Shown: positions 18,358 to 27,991, counted from the stretch's first letter. The stretch: DNA of 64,000 nucleotides from Oscillospiraceae bacterium (GCA_902765025.1 CACWYC010000006.1:1-64000); one strand, 5' to 3'. Notes: generated from the sequence alone by a model not told the origin. Numbers and translations: made by a program.

Positions 18358-19374
18358 ATGAAAAAAGTACAGGTGGAAAAAGCGGTGGGCATGACGCTGT
18401 GCCACGACATCACCGCCATGCGGGACGGCTTCAAGGGCGCCGCCTTCCGGCGGGGCCACGTGATTACGGAAGAGGACGTGCCCAAGCTGCTGGATCTGGG
18501 CAAGCGGACGGTGTTCATCTGGGAGGCGGAGGCCGGGGAGCTCCACGAGGAGGACTGCGCGGCGCGCCTCGCGGCCATGGCCCCGGTGGAGGGGGCCCAT
18601 TATGAGGGGCCCTCCGAGGGAAAGATGCTGCTCATCGCCCACCGGGAGGGGCTTTTCCGGGTGGACAGGGAATTGCTCTCCGCCATCAACCACATCGGCG
18701 ACATCACCATCGCCACCCTCCCCGACCACTACCCGGTGAAGCCGGGGGCAAGGCTGGCCTCCATGCGGATTGTGCCGCTGGTGACGAAGGAGCAGCAGAT
18801 CATCGACGCCGAGGCGCTGTGCAAGGGCAAAAGACTGCTGGATTTGCGGCCCTACGGCCACAGGAACGTGGGTGTGATTATCACGGGGTCGGAGATTTAC
18901 ACAGGGCGGATTCAGGACAAGTTCCAGCCGGTGATTCGGAAGAAATTGTCCCGGTTTGACGCGGATATTCTGGGCTGCACCGTGTGCGACGACGATTTGG
19001 ACATGATTGTGGGCGCCGCCCGGGGCTATCTGGACCGGGGGGCGGATTTCCTCATCTTCACAGGGGGCATGTCGGTGGACCCGGACGACCTGACCCCCAC
19101 CGCCATCCGAGCCCTGGGGGCGGACATCATCACCCACGGCGTGCCCGCCCAGCCGGGGAACATGACGCTGGTGGCCTACCTGGGCGGCGTGCCCATTTTA
19201 GGCGTGCCGGGGGCGGCCATCAGCCTGCCCACCACGGTGCTGGACGTGCTGCTGCCCCAGATTTTTACAGGCGACCCCATGACGAAAGAGGATTTGCTGC
19301 GGCTGGGAGACGGCGGCCTTTGCCAGATGTGCCCGGCGTGCCATTACCCCAACTGCACCTTTGGCAGGTATTGA
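18358..19374 (+). CDS. Molybdopterin-binding protein (MoeA/MoaB-like domain)
   Basis: This 338-aa protein lies 2 bases after modC with a GGAGG site. The N terminus (KKVQVEKAVGMTLCHDIT) resembles clostridial MoeA-like proteins. The C-terminal half carries the MoCF/MoaB fold (VIITGSEIYTGRIQDKFQPV, TGGMSVDPDDLTP). It lacks the full MoeA domain set. The end is cysteine-rich (CQMCPACHYPNCTFGRY), which could bind metal. A role in molybdenum insertion or cofactor handling is likely from the family and from its position between modC and moaA. The exact step is uncertain. Confidence 0.82.
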   Translation: MKKVQVEKAVGMTLCHDITAMRDGFKGAAFRRGHVITEEDVPKLLDLGKRTVFIWEAEAGELHEEDCAARLAAMAPVEGAHYEGPSEGKMLLIAHREGLFRVDRELLSAINHIGDITIATLPDHYPVKPGARLASMRIVPLVTKEQQIIDAEALCKGKRLLDLRPYGHRNVGVIITGSEIYTGRIQDKFQPVIRKKLSRFDADILGCTVCDDDLDMIVGAARGYLDRGADFLIFTGGMSVDPDDLTPTAIRALGADIITHGVPAQPGNMTLVAYLGGVPILGVPGAAISLPTTVLDVLLPQIFTGDPMTKEDLLRLGDGGLCQMCPACHYPNCTFGRY

Positions 19375-19375
19375 G

Positions 19376-20326
19376 ATGAAGGATTCGATCGGACGTGAAA
19401 TCACCTATCTGCGCCTCTCGGTGACGGATTTGTGCAACCTGCGGTGCCGCTACTGTATGCCGGAGGCGGGCGTTCAAAAGCGGCCCCACGGCGAAATGCT
19501 GACCCAGGACGAGATGGTGGCGGCAGTGCGGGCGGCGGCCCGGCTGGGGGTGCGCAAGCTACGGCTCACCGGCGGCGAGCCGCTGGTGAAGCCGGGCATC
19601 GTGGACCTATGCCGCCGGTGCGCCGCGGTGGAGGGCATCGAAGAGGTGTGCCTCACCACCAACGGCACGCTGCTGCCGCCCCTGGCGGAGGCCCTGCGAG
19701 AGGCGGGGGTCAGCCGGGTGAACATCAGCCTGGACACCCTGCAGCCCCAGCGCTACCGCGCCATCACCCGGCGGGGGGAGTTGCGGGAGGCTTTGGCAGG
19801 CGTGGAAAGCGCTGTCAGGGCCGGGTTTCGGCAGGTGAAAATCAACGCCGTTTTGATGGGCGGCGTCAACGACGACGAGATACCCGACCTGGCGGAACTG
19901 ACGAGAACGCTGGGGGTGGACGTGCGGTTCATCGAGCTGATGCCCATGGTGGACGGCGCCTTCGGCCCAGCCAGCTTCGTGCCGGGGACGGCGGTGCTGC
20001 GCGCGTTGCCCGACTTGCAAGAGGAAACCGCCGACGGCGGCGTGGCCAGGCTCTACCGCCTGTCCGGGGCGGCAGGCCGGGTGGGGCTCATCAGCCCGGT
20101 GCACGACAGCTTTTGCCACCGGTGCAACCGGCTGCGGATTACCGCCGACGGCATGGTGAAGCCCTGCCTCCACAGCGCCGGGGAGTTCCCCTTAAAGGGA
20201 CTGACGGAGGCGGAGATGGCGCAGCAGCTCCGCCGGGCCATTGACGCCAAGCCCGTGGCCCACGGCGACCTGACCTGCGGCTGCATAAGCGGCGCAGGCC
20301 GGGCCATGAACGAAATCGGAGGATAA
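19376..20326 (+). CDS. moaA: GTP 3',8-cyclase (molybdenum cofactor step 1)
   Basis: This 316-aa radical-SAM enzyme would turn GTP into 3',8-cyclo-GTP, the first step of molybdopterin synthesis. The SAM [4Fe-4S] motif is CNLRCRYC. The C-terminal second cluster site is CHRCNRLRI with a further Cys in VKPCLHSAG. The chain ends in Gly-Gly, a feature known to matter for MoaA activity. The start at 19376 is one base after the stop of the preceding gene. moaC follows 3 bases later. Confidence 0.94.
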   Translation: MKDSIGREITYLRLSVTDLCNLRCRYCMPEAGVQKRPHGEMLTQDEMVAAVRAAARLGVRKLRLTGGEPLVKPGIVDLCRRCAAVEGIEEVCLTTNGTLLPPLAEALREAGVSRVNISLDTLQPQRYRAITRRGELREALAGVESAVRAGFRQVKINAVLMGGVNDDEIPDLAELTRTLGVDVRFIELMPMVDGAFGPASFVPGTAVLRALPDLQEETADGGVARLYRLSGAAGRVGLISPVHDSFCHRCNRLRITADGMVKPCLHSAGEFPLKGLTEAEMAQQLRRAIDAKPVAHGDLTCGCISGAGRAMNEIGG

Positions 20327-20329
20327 GCC

Positions 20330-20812
20330 ATGGAACTGACCCATTTTGACCCCCAGGGCAACGCCCGGATGGTGGACGTGGGGGGAAAAGCCCCCTCCCG
20401 CCGCATCGCCACGGCGGCGGCCCGGGTGCTGGTGAACGACGACACCTTTGCCCTCATCCGCCGCGGCGGCGTGAAAAAGGGGGACGTGCTGACGGTGGCC
20501 CAGCTGGCCGCCATTATGGGGGCGAAACGGACGCCGGACTTGATTCCACTGTGCCACCCCATTCCACTGGAAAAAATCGAGGCCAGATTGTGGCTGGACG
20601 AGAAAAAAAAGAGCGTGGAGATTGAAACCACCGTGGCCACCGACGGCAAGACCGGGGTGGAGATGGAGGCGCTGACCGGCGCCGCCGCCGCGGCGCTGAC
20701 GGTGTACGACATGTGCAAGGCGGTGCAGCGGGACATGGTGATTGCGGACGTGCGGCTGCTGGCAAAGTCCGGCGGCGTACACGGCGACTACCGGAGGGAG
20801 GACCAGGTATGA
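20330..20812 (+). CDS. moaC: Cyclic pyranopterin monophosphate synthase
   Basis: This 160-aa cytoplasmic enzyme acts straight after MoaA to form cPMP. The family motifs are present: ARMVDVGGKAPSRRIATA, KRTPDLIPLCHPIPLEKI and VYDMCKAVQRDM. Length matches the family. GGAGG precedes the ATG at 20330, and the stop overlaps the start of the next gene (ATGA). Confidence 0.95.
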   Translation: MELTHFDPQGNARMVDVGGKAPSRRIATAAARVLVNDDTFALIRRGGVKKGDVLTVAQLAAIMGAKRTPDLIPLCHPIPLEKIEARLWLDEKKKSVEIETTVATDGKTGVEMEALTGAAAAALTVYDMCKAVQRDMVIADVRLLAKSGGVHGDYRREDQV

Positions 20813-21714
20813 GCGGCTACACAGCGGCGGTGATCACCGTCAGCGACAAGGGATATCAGGGCCTGCGGCAGGACACCAGCGGGCCGGCGCTTTGCGCCAT
20901 GCTGGCCGGGGCCGGGTATCGGGTGATACACACGGCGCTGGTGCCGGACGAGGGGGTGCAGATCGCCGCCGCCCTCACCTACTGCGCCGACACGTTGGAG
21001 GCAGCCTTGATACTCACCACCGGAGGCACCGGGTTTTCGCCCCGGGACATCACGCCGGAGGCCACCCTCTCCGTGGCGGAGCGGCTGTGCCCCGGCATCG
21101 CCGAGGCCATGCGCGCCGAGAGCCTGAAAATCACCCCCAGAGGGTGCCTGTCCCGGGGCGTGGCCGCCCTGCGGAAGCGCAGCCTCATTGTGAACCTGCC
21201 CGGCAGTGAGAAGGCGGCAAGGGAGAATCTTGCCGCCGTGCTGGACGCCCTGGGCCACGGCATTGAAATGCTGCGCTCCCAGGGCAGCGCCGACTGCGCC
21301 GCTACGGCGCAGGTCGCCCGGCCTGCGCCGCCCTCGGCGGACGATTGGCTGCGGCAGGCCAAGGCGGAGGCGGCAGCGTCAGGCATCGGCATGTATCTCC
21401 TCCACAACGGCGTGGTGCGCGCCACGGCCCGGGCCGCTGTCCGGGAGGGACAGGAGGCCCCTGACGTGGCCGGGATGTGGTTCGACTACGACGAAGAAAA
21501 AGCGGAGGCCGCGGCCGAAAAGGCCCGGCAGCTGCCCGGCATTGGGCTGGTGCGCTGGTGGATGAACCGGGGGCAGCTTCGGGTGGGCGACGACATCATG
21601 TACGTGCTGGTGGGGGGCGACACCCGGCCCCACGTGCTTTCGGCATTGGAAACGCTGGTGGGGGAATTGAAAACCAACTGCGTCACCGAGCGGGAACAAT
21701 TTCTCCCCCAATAA
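20809..21714 (+). CDS. MogA/MoaB domain fused to a MoaE-like domain
   Basis: In this 301-aa fusion, residues 1-165 match MogA/MoaB molybdopterin adenylyltransferase (VITVSDKGYQGLRQDTSG, LTTGGTGFSPRDITPEAT, NLPGSEKAA). Residues about 180-300 resemble MoaE, the large subunit of molybdopterin synthase (GLVRWWMNRGQLRVGDD, then VLSALETLVGELKTN). Of the two MoaE lysines, the one in ELKTN seems kept while the second appears to be Arg (TEREQF). No moaD gene, which encodes the sulphur carrier partner, is present in this cluster. The MogA assignment is firm; the activity of the MoaE-like half is uncertain. Start 20809 overlaps the moaC stop. Confidence 0.78.
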   Translation: MSGYTAAVITVSDKGYQGLRQDTSGPALCAMLAGAGYRVIHTALVPDEGVQIAAALTYCADTLEAALILTTGGTGFSPRDITPEATLSVAERLCPGIAEAMRAESLKITPRGCLSRGVAALRKRSLIVNLPGSEKAARENLAAVLDALGHGIEMLRSQGSADCAATAQVARPAPPSADDWLRQAKAEAAASGIGMYLLHNGVVRATARAAVREGQEAPDVAGMWFDYDEEKAEAAAEKARQLPGIGLVRWWMNRGQLRVGDDIMYVLVGGDTRPHVLSALETLVGELKTNCVTEREQFLPQ

Positions 21715-21766
21715 GTCATATTTTCAATAAAAAGCCCCCAAAAGGGGACGGAAAGAGGTCGGCAAT

Positions 21767-23446
21767 ATGATCTCCATACAGGGAAAAGGCGCCAGCGTGG
21801 GCATCGCGGTGGGCCAGCTGCAATTTTTACGCCGGGAGGAGCAGACGGTGGAGCGCCACACCGGGGGCGACCCCTACCGGGAGTGGCTGCGGTTTACCGC
21901 CGCACGGGACAAGGCGGTGGAGGAGCTGGCGGCGCTGGAGCAGCAGGCCAAGGACGAGGCGGGAGACGACGCCGCCCGGTTCTTTGAAATCCACCAGATC
22001 ATGGCACGGGACCCGGACTACGCCCAGGCCATTTCGGAGCTGATTCACAGCCAGCGGCTGAACGCCGAGGCGGCGGTGGCGGACGTGGCGGAGCAGTTCG
22101 CCGCCATGTTTGCCGCCATGGACGACGCCTATCTCCGGGAGCGCAGCGCCGACGTGAAGGACGTGTCCGACAGGATATTGGCGGCCCTCACCGGCGTGGA
22201 GCGGTCACGGCCCGACTTTGACGGCCCGGTGGTGCTGGCGGCGGACGACCTGGCCCCCAGCGAGACCATGCAGCTGGACAAGCGGAAGATTCTGGCCTTC
22301 GTCACCACCGGCGGCTCCGGGGCCAGCCACACCGCCATTCTGGCCCGCACCATGGGCATACCCGCCATTGTGGCCATCGGCGACACGCTGCGGCCGGAAT
22401 ACGAGGGCCGGGAGGTCATCGTGGACGGCGGCAGCGGCACACTGGTGCTGGACCCGGACGAGGCCATGCGGGAGCGGATGCTGAAGCGGCAGCAGCGGCA
22501 GCGGAAAAAGCTGCAATCCCTGCGGCAATTAAAGGCCCTGCCCTCCGTCACCGCCGACGGGCAGAAGGTGCAGATTTGCTGCAACATCGGCACCCCTGCC
22601 GACGTGTACCCGGTGCTGGAAAACGGCGGCGAGGGCATTGGCCTCTTCCGCAGCGAGGTATTGTTTCTCCACCGCAGCCAGATCCCCGGAGAGGACGAGC
22701 AGTTTGACGCCTACAAGCGGGTGCTGTCCGCCATGGGGGGCAAGGAAGTGGTGATACGCACGCTGGACGTGGGGGCCGACAAATGCCCGCCCAGCATGGT
22801 GCTGCCCGCCGAGGCCAACCCCGCCCTGGGCACCCGGGGACTGCGGCTGTGCCTGAACCGGCCCGACCTTTTCCGCACCCAGCTAAGGGCGCTGTACCGG
22901 GCCTCGGCCTACGGCACGCTGAGCATCCTATTCCCCATGGTGACCTCCGTGTGGGAGGTGAAGGAGGCGCGGAAGCTGTGCCGCCAGGTGACGGACGAGC
23001 TGCGGGCCCAGGGCGTGCCTTTCGCCGAAAACGTGGCGGTGGGCGTGATGATTGAAACCCCGGCGGCGGCGCTGGTCAGCGACAGACTGGCCAAGGTGGC
23101 GGACTTCTTCTGCCTGGGCACCAACGACCTGACCCAGTACACCCTGGCCTGCGACCGGCAGAACAGCGACCTGGGCCGTTTCTACAACTCCCGCCACCCG
23201 GCGGTGCTGCGGCTGGTGAAGCTGGTGGCGGAAAACGCCAGAGAGAACGGCATCCGGTGCAGCATCTGCGGCGAGCTGGCGGCGGAAACCGACCTGACGG
23301 AGACCTTCCTGGCCCTGGGCATCGAGCAGTTCTCCGTGGCCCCGGGCGCGGTGCTGCCCCTGCGGGAGAAGGTGCGCGCTATCGACGTGTCCCAGGTGCG
23401 GCAGCGGGTGATAGACGGCCTGATGAGCGATACCATTCCGCTGTAA
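21767..23446 (+). CDS. ptsI: Phosphoenolpyruvate-protein phosphotransferase (PTS enzyme I)
   Basis: This 559-aa enzyme would transfer phosphate from PEP to HPr to start PTS sugar uptake. The layout is standard: an HPr-binding helical domain, the phospho-His swivel motif GGSGASHTAILAR, and a PEP-binding barrel (GLFRSEVLFL, CLGTNDLTQYTLACDR, SICGELAAE with the catalytic Cys). Length fits. HPr and EII genes are absent from the window, and the upstream neighbours are molybdenum genes, so it may be a separate unit; a 50-base gap with a GGAAAGAGG site precedes it. Confidence 0.93.
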   Translation: MISIQGKGASVGIAVGQLQFLRREEQTVERHTGGDPYREWLRFTAARDKAVEELAALEQQAKDEAGDDAARFFEIHQIMARDPDYAQAISELIHSQRLNAEAAVADVAEQFAAMFAAMDDAYLRERSADVKDVSDRILAALTGVERSRPDFDGPVVLAADDLAPSETMQLDKRKILAFVTTGGSGASHTAILARTMGIPAIVAIGDTLRPEYEGREVIVDGGSGTLVLDPDEAMRERMLKRQQRQRKKLQSLRQLKALPSVTADGQKVQICCNIGTPADVYPVLENGGEGIGLFRSEVLFLHRSQIPGEDEQFDAYKRVLSAMGGKEVVIRTLDVGADKCPPSMVLPAEANPALGTRGLRLCLNRPDLFRTQLRALYRASAYGTLSILFPMVTSVWEVKEARKLCRQVTDELRAQGVPFAENVAVGVMIETPAAALVSDRLAKVADFFCLGTNDLTQYTLACDRQNSDLGRFYNSRHPAVLRLVKLVAENARENGIRCSICGELAAETDLTETFLALGIEQFSVAPGAVLPLREKVRAIDVSQVRQRVIDGLMSDTIPL

Positions 23447-23464
23447 TCTCCCATAAAAAGCGCA

Positions 23465-23500
23465 AAAACACCCTCTTTTCTTGGGAAAAGGGGGTGTTTT
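23465..23500. terminator. Bidirectional terminator after ptsI
   Basis: AAAACACCC (23465-23473) pairs with GGGTGTTTT (23492-23500), and the inner CTTTTC / GAAAAG pairs extend the stem. A/T runs on both sides suit both strands. It lies between the convergent ptsI and amidohydrolase genes. Confidence 0.75.
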
Positions 23501-23512
23501 ATTATGGATTTA

Positions 23513-25084
23513 TTACAGGATTTTGCCGGGTGTGGCGGCGGTGAGGGCGCCGCGGCGGAGGACGATGGCGCCGTTTACCACCACGGTGTCCATGCCCGTC
23601 GGGAATTGGTCGGGATGGGCGTAGGTGCCGGTCTCATGGAGCCGCTCGGGGTCGAAGATATTGATGTCGGCGGCGAAGCCGGGGCGCAGCGCTCCCCTGC
23701 CCCGCAGGTGCAGCGCGGCGGCGGGGGCGGCGGTCATGCGGTGGATGGCCTGGGGCAGGGTCAGCACCTTATCGCCCAACACATACTTCTCGATGGCCCG
23801 GACGAAGGTGCCGTACAGCCGGGGATGCGGACGGCCGGAGGTGGGATAGGTACTGTCGGAGATGAGGGACACGGCGGAGGAGCGGAGAATGGCGGCGATG
23901 TCCTCCTCGGCGGCGATGAAGTCCACCATGGCGATGTCGCCGCCCTCGAATATCAGCAGGTCGAAGGCGCAGTCGGCCTCTGGTTTGCCCTGGATGGCGG
24001 CGATTTCCGCCACGGATTTGCCGATAAAGGGCTGGTGTTCCGTCTTTTGGAGGGAGGTGAGGTAGATATTCTCCCAGCCCATGAGGGCGACGATATTGTT
24101 ATAATCCTCCGCCGTCCGGAGCCGCTGCTTCACATGGGCCCGGCAGGCCGGGTCCGCCAGGCGGCGGCAGATGGCCTCCGCCCCGCCTTGCAGCACCTCC
24201 GGCGGCAGCACGTGGAGCAGCTGGGTGGAGCCGGCGGTGTAGGGGTACACGTCCCAGGATACGTCCATGCCATCCCGGCGGGCCTCTTCCAGCATGGCAA
24301 GCACAGCGGGGATTTTTTTGCCCCAGTTGGCCTTGCCGATGGCCTTTAAGTGGCTGATATGGAGGGGGCAGCGGAGGGCACGGGCCACGGTGAGCATCTC
24401 CGCCACGGATTTGTCCACATTGGTGCCCTCGTCCCGGGTGTGGACGGTGAGGGGGATGGATGTGTTTTGGAGGGGCGCCAGGGCGCGAATCAATTCGTCG
24501 GTGGTATAGTAGCATTCCGGGGCGTAGCCCAGACCCAGGGACACGCCCAGGGCGCCGTCGGAGAGGGCGGACTCCATTTGGCGGTGGAGTTGGCGGTACT
24601 GGTCATCGGTCAGGGGGCCGTCCGCCAGGCCCGCCGCGTCCGCCCGGAGCACGCCGCCGCCCACCAGTGTGCCCACGTTGAGGGGCAGGGGCGGCAGGGC
24701 GGCGCAGTAGGCCGCCATGGTGTGGGTGGGGGCGTCGCCCTGGCCGATGATGGGGGAGAGATAGTCTAAAATCTCCCGGCGGTGGGCGGGGCCGAAGGGG
24801 GCGGCGGACATGCCGCAGTTGCCGTTGATAACGGTGGTGAGGCCCTGGCGCAGCTCGATTTCCCCGAAGCCGGGGCGCAGGGCGGCCAGGTCGCCGTGGC
24901 GGTGGACGTCGATGAAGCCGGGGGTCACCGCCATGCCCCGGGCGTCTATCTCCCGGGCAGCGTCGCCATTAAGATGGGGGCCGATGGCGGCGATGACGCC
25001 CTCCGCCACCGCCACATCGGCGGCGAAGCCGTCGCTTTCCGACCCGTCATAGACGGTGCCGCCCCGTATCAGAATGTCCCACAT
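23513..25084 (-). CDS. N-acyl-D-amino-acid deacylase family amidohydrolase
   Basis: This 523-aa metal-dependent amidohydrolase of the D-aminoacylase group would remove acyl groups from D-amino acids or cleave related amides. The opening DILIRGGTVYDGSE leads to the metal motif PGFIDVHRHGD. Also visible are TTVINGNCG (D-aminoacylase-type metal Cys), HISHLKAIG and the late Asp in ISDSTYP. Length fits. I chose 25084 over the ATG at 25093 because the latter abuts GGAG without spacing. Substrate range within the family is wide, so D-amino-acid release is inferred from the family only. Confidence 0.85.
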   Translation of the reverse strand: MWDILIRGGTVYDGSESDGFAADVAVAEGVIAAIGPHLNGDAAREIDARGMAVTPGFIDVHRHGDLAALRPGFGEIELRQGLTTVINGNCGMSAAPFGPAHRREILDYLSPIIGQGDAPTHTMAAYCAALPPLPLNVGTLVGGGVLRADAAGLADGPLTDDQYRQLHRQMESALSDGALGVSLGLGYAPECYYTTDELIRALAPLQNTSIPLTVHTRDEGTNVDKSVAEMLTVARALRCPLHISHLKAIGKANWGKKIPAVLAMLEEARRDGMDVSWDVYPYTAGSTQLLHVLPPEVLQGGAEAICRRLADPACRAHVKQRLRTAEDYNNIVALMGWENIYLTSLQKTEHQPFIGKSVAEIAAIQGKPEADCAFDLLIFEGGDIAMVDFIAAEEDIAAILRSSAVSLISDSTYPTSGRPHPRLYGTFVRAIEKYVLGDKVLTLPQAIHRMTAAPAAALHLRGRGALRPGFAADINIFDPERLHETGTYAHPDQFPTGMDTVVVNGAIVLRRGALTAATPGKIL

Positions 25085-25135
25085 GGCGCTCATCTCCTTT
25101 TTTCACCATTATAGCACCGCCGAAAAGAATGGCAA

Positions 25136-25161
25136 GGGCGGGACGCCGAAGCATCCCGCCC
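25136..25161 (-). terminator. Hairpin after tldE
   Basis: A perfect 8-bp stem GGGCGGGA / TCCCGCCC (25136-25143, 25154-25161) lies 17 bases beyond the tldE stop, with a loose T-rich stretch later on the minus strand. It is a probable terminator. Confidence 0.5.
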
Positions 25162-25177
25162 ATCGGAACACGTTTTT

Positions 25178-26476
25178 CTATTTGCCGGAGACGGTGACGC
25201 CCTCGCACTTCACGTAGGGGAACACGCTGTCGCCGCTGCACACCGCCTCGCGGCTGACGGCGGTGACGGAGCGGAACAGGTCCAGCAGATTACAGGAAAT
25301 CATGGTCTCGTTGACGGCGCCCACGATTTTGCCGTGGCGGATGAGGAAGCTGTTCTTCGCCACGCCGGAGAGCTCGCCGTTGGCCCCGGGGTGGCCGCCG
25401 GAGAAGCCGCCCACCAGCAGGCCGCAGTCGATGGAGGCAATCATGTCGGAAAGGCTATCGTCGCCGGGCTCCATGATGGGGGTGGCGCCGTCGTTGGGGG
25501 TGACGGGGCGGCCCGACTTGCCCGCGGCGTACAAATCCAGGCAGTGGCTGCGGAGAACACCCTTTTCGATGAGCTTGACCTCCCGGCTCAAAAAGCCGTC
25601 GGAGGTGAAGGGGTCCCGCTCGGCAAGGCGCTCATCGTCCACCGCCAGGCGCAGCGTCACCTTGTCGGAGGCCACGGCCTTGCCGATGCTGTCCCGCCAG
25701 AGGCTGGTGCCGGCCATGATGACGTTGCCGCTCATGGCCACGTCCACCAGCATGGCGGCGGCATACTGGGCAAGGGCGGGGGTCATGATGATGGGGCCCA
25801 CGAACTTGTCTTCGATGGCGGCGGTTGTCAGGCTGTCCTGGGCGTCCCGGAGGGCCTGGGCCACGTTGCCCAGGGCCATGATGGGGGTATCCAGGTCACG
25901 GAAGGCCACGGCGGCGTCGTGGAAGCCGGTGGTGCGCGCGCCGTCATTGCCGGCGAACTCCAACACCACGTGGTACACGCCGTCGAAATTCTCAAAGGCG
26001 GTGCCGTTGTGGTTGGCGTAGAGGGTGTGGGTGGCGGTATGGTCGGCAATCATGGCCATCAGCTTCACCCGGGGGTAGTCACGTTCCACGGCGGCAAGGA
26101 ACTCGGTGAGCCGGTCGTAGAACCGGGGCATATCCGGGGCGAAGGGGCCGTTATGGAAGGTGTGGGCGCCCTGGCAGGGGGCAATGGCGTTGGCCTCGTC
26201 GGCCTGGGAGGACTCTGCCGAGGCCATGGCGCTTTGGGCCAGGGCGGACAGACCTTCGTCGCTTAAATCGTTGCCGGAGGCGGCGCCCTTGCGGCCCTCC
26301 GTCAGCACGGTGAGGGCGGCGCCGTGGTCAAAGGTGGTGCGGTAGAGGGAGAACTGGTCGTTCTCCGTGTTCAGCTCCTGCTTTTCCCGGGTGAAGACGG
26401 TGGCGCTGAAGCCTTGGGCGCCGGTCTCCGCCGCCAGACGGCACAGGGCGTCGGACGTTTTTTTCAAATCAACCAT
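25178..26476 (-). CDS. tldE: TldE/PmbA family protease subunit
   Basis: This 432-aa protein is the non-catalytic-type partner of TldD in the modulator-of-DNA-gyrase family. TldD/TldE heterodimers trim unfolded or modified peptides. Family signs are the N-terminal FSATVFTREKQELNTEN, VLEFAGNDGARTTGF and the C-terminal LVGGFSGGHPGANGELSGVAKNSFL region. The start at 26476 has an AAAGGAGGG site. It lies 15 bases after tldD, so the two form an operon. What they process here is unknown; no peptide precursor gene is seen. Confidence 0.85.
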   Translation of the reverse strand: MVDLKKTSDALCRLAAETGAQGFSATVFTREKQELNTENDQFSLYRTTFDHGAALTVLTEGRKGAASGNDLSDEGLSALAQSAMASAESSQADEANAIAPCQGAHTFHNGPFAPDMPRFYDRLTEFLAAVERDYPRVKLMAMIADHTATHTLYANHNGTAFENFDGVYHVVLEFAGNDGARTTGFHDAAVAFRDLDTPIMALGNVAQALRDAQDSLTTAAIEDKFVGPIIMTPALAQYAAAMLVDVAMSGNVIMAGTSLWRDSIGKAVASDKVTLRLAVDDERLAERDPFTSDGFLSREVKLIEKGVLRSHCLDLYAAGKSGRPVTPNDGATPIMEPGDDSLSDMIASIDCGLLVGGFSGGHPGANGELSGVAKNSFLIRHGKIVGAVNETMISCNLLDLFRSVTAVSREAVCSGDSVFPYVKCEGVTVSGK

Positions 26477-26491
26477 TGTATGACCCTCCTT

Positions 26492-27877
26492 TTATCGGCC
26501 GCCGATGAGGATGCGGCAGCGCATCTCCGGGCCGCCCATGCCCACGGGCATGGGCTGCTTTTTGCCGCAGAAGCCGCTGGACGACCAGGTGATGTTGTCG
26601 GACACCATGTCCACGGTGCGCAGCATGTCGAAGGCCACGCCGGACACGGTGGTGTCCAGCAGGGCGCGGCCCAGCTTGCCCTTCTTGATCTCGTAGCCCA
26701 GGGACACGCCGAACATGAACTCGCCGGTCAAATCGGCCTGGCCGTTGGAGCTGTCGATGAGGTAATAGCCGTCGTCGATGGAGGCGATCATGTCCTCCAG
26801 GCGGCTGGCACCGGGGAGGATGCAGGTGTTGCGCATACGGATGAGGGGCTCGTCGTTGTAGAGCCACGCCCTGGCGTTGCCCGCCGGGGCCACGCCGTAC
26901 CGCGCCGCGCTCTGGCGGCTGTTCATGTAGCCGGTGAGGATGCCGTTTTCAATCAGCATGGCGTCGGTGGCGGGGGTGCCCTCATCGTCCAGGTAGACGG
27001 GCAGGGGCGTGGGGGCGCCGAAGGCGGTGTGTGCGAAGTCCACCAGCGTCACCAGGTCGGAGGCCACACGCTTATGGAGCATGGGGCCGGCCACGCTGCC
27101 GCCCTGCACCAGGTCGGCCTCCACGGTGTGGCCCACGGCCTCATGGGCCAGCATGCCGCCCATCATGCCGCCTAAAATCACGGTCTTTTCCCCGGCCTCG
27201 GCGTAGACGCCCTCCCGCTTGGCCATAAGGTGCTGATAGAGGGCATCGATGGCCTCGTAATACACGGTTTCATCGGCAAAATGGTCCTCGAAGCTGCCGT
27301 AGCCCCCGAAGGCCCGGAACAGCTCCACCGGGGCGCCGGACGTGCTCTCCGCCGTCAGGAAGACGTAGAGGTAGCAGCGGGGATAGGTGACGTGGCCGGA
27401 GGCGGCGTCGGAGGCGCAGATGATCTTATCCTGGGAGTCCTCGGTGTAGATGACACGGCGGCTGATGAGGTTGGGGTAGGTCTTGGCGAGGTAATCGTCA
27501 AGGCGGTGGCACAGGTCGATGATCCGCTTCTGCTCGCAGTCCACGATGGGGCGGCAGGGGGGAATGGGGTTGGCGGACAGGGCGGGATAGATGACGCCGG
27601 GGGCGGCGGCGCGGTGGGCCAGGAAAACGGCGTTGTCCGTGGCGGCGCGGAGGACGGCACGGGCGTCCTCCGCCGTGTAGAGGGCGGTGGAGGCGAAGCC
27701 GTAGGCCCCGTTTTTAGCCACCCGGGCGCTGACGCCCCGGCTCTCGCTGCGGGCGTTCTGCACCAGGTTGCCCTGCAGCAGCATGACGCGGCGGCTGCGG
27801 TTCTCGTGGCCCCGCAGCACCGTCTGGACGCCATCGGCGAAGCAGGCGGCCTGGGGGGTGATGATATCAGTGAGCAT
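26492..27877 (-). CDS. tldD: TldD metallopeptidase
   Basis: This 461-aa catalytic subunit has the zinc motif HEAVGH in GMLAHEAVGHTVEADL, a later Cys-rich glycine segment (SSNGQADLTGEFMFGVSLGYEI) and the C-terminal WSSSGFCGKKQPMPVG typical of TldD. It should form a barrel with TldE and degrade short peptides inside it. I set the start at 27877 (MLTDIITPQAAC), 8 bases after AAAGGAG; the upstream ATG at 27952 has no site. Followed directly by tldE. Confidence 0.9.
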   Translation of the reverse strand: MLTDIITPQAACFADGVQTVLRGHENRSRRVMLLQGNLVQNARSESRGVSARVAKNGAYGFASTALYTAEDARAVLRAATDNAVFLAHRAAAPGVIYPALSANPIPPCRPIVDCEQKRIIDLCHRLDDYLAKTYPNLISRRVIYTEDSQDKIICASDAASGHVTYPRCYLYVFLTAESTSGAPVELFRAFGGYGSFEDHFADETVYYEAIDALYQHLMAKREGVYAEAGEKTVILGGMMGGMLAHEAVGHTVEADLVQGGSVAGPMLHKRVASDLVTLVDFAHTAFGAPTPLPVYLDDEGTPATDAMLIENGILTGYMNSRQSAARYGVAPAGNARAWLYNDEPLIRMRNTCILPGASRLEDMIASIDDGYYLIDSSNGQADLTGEFMFGVSLGYEIKKGKLGRALLDTTVSGVAFDMLRTVDMVSDNITWSSSGFCGKKQPMPVGMGGPEMRCRILIGGR

Positions 27878-27991
27878 GGCGAATCTCCTTTGGTGATACT
27901 CCTGCCCCGAAAAAACAGGACAGGGCGGGTCTTTTCCCGGACAGTATACCACGGCGGGGCGAAAGGGGCAAGATAGCGGGCGAAAAATGGG

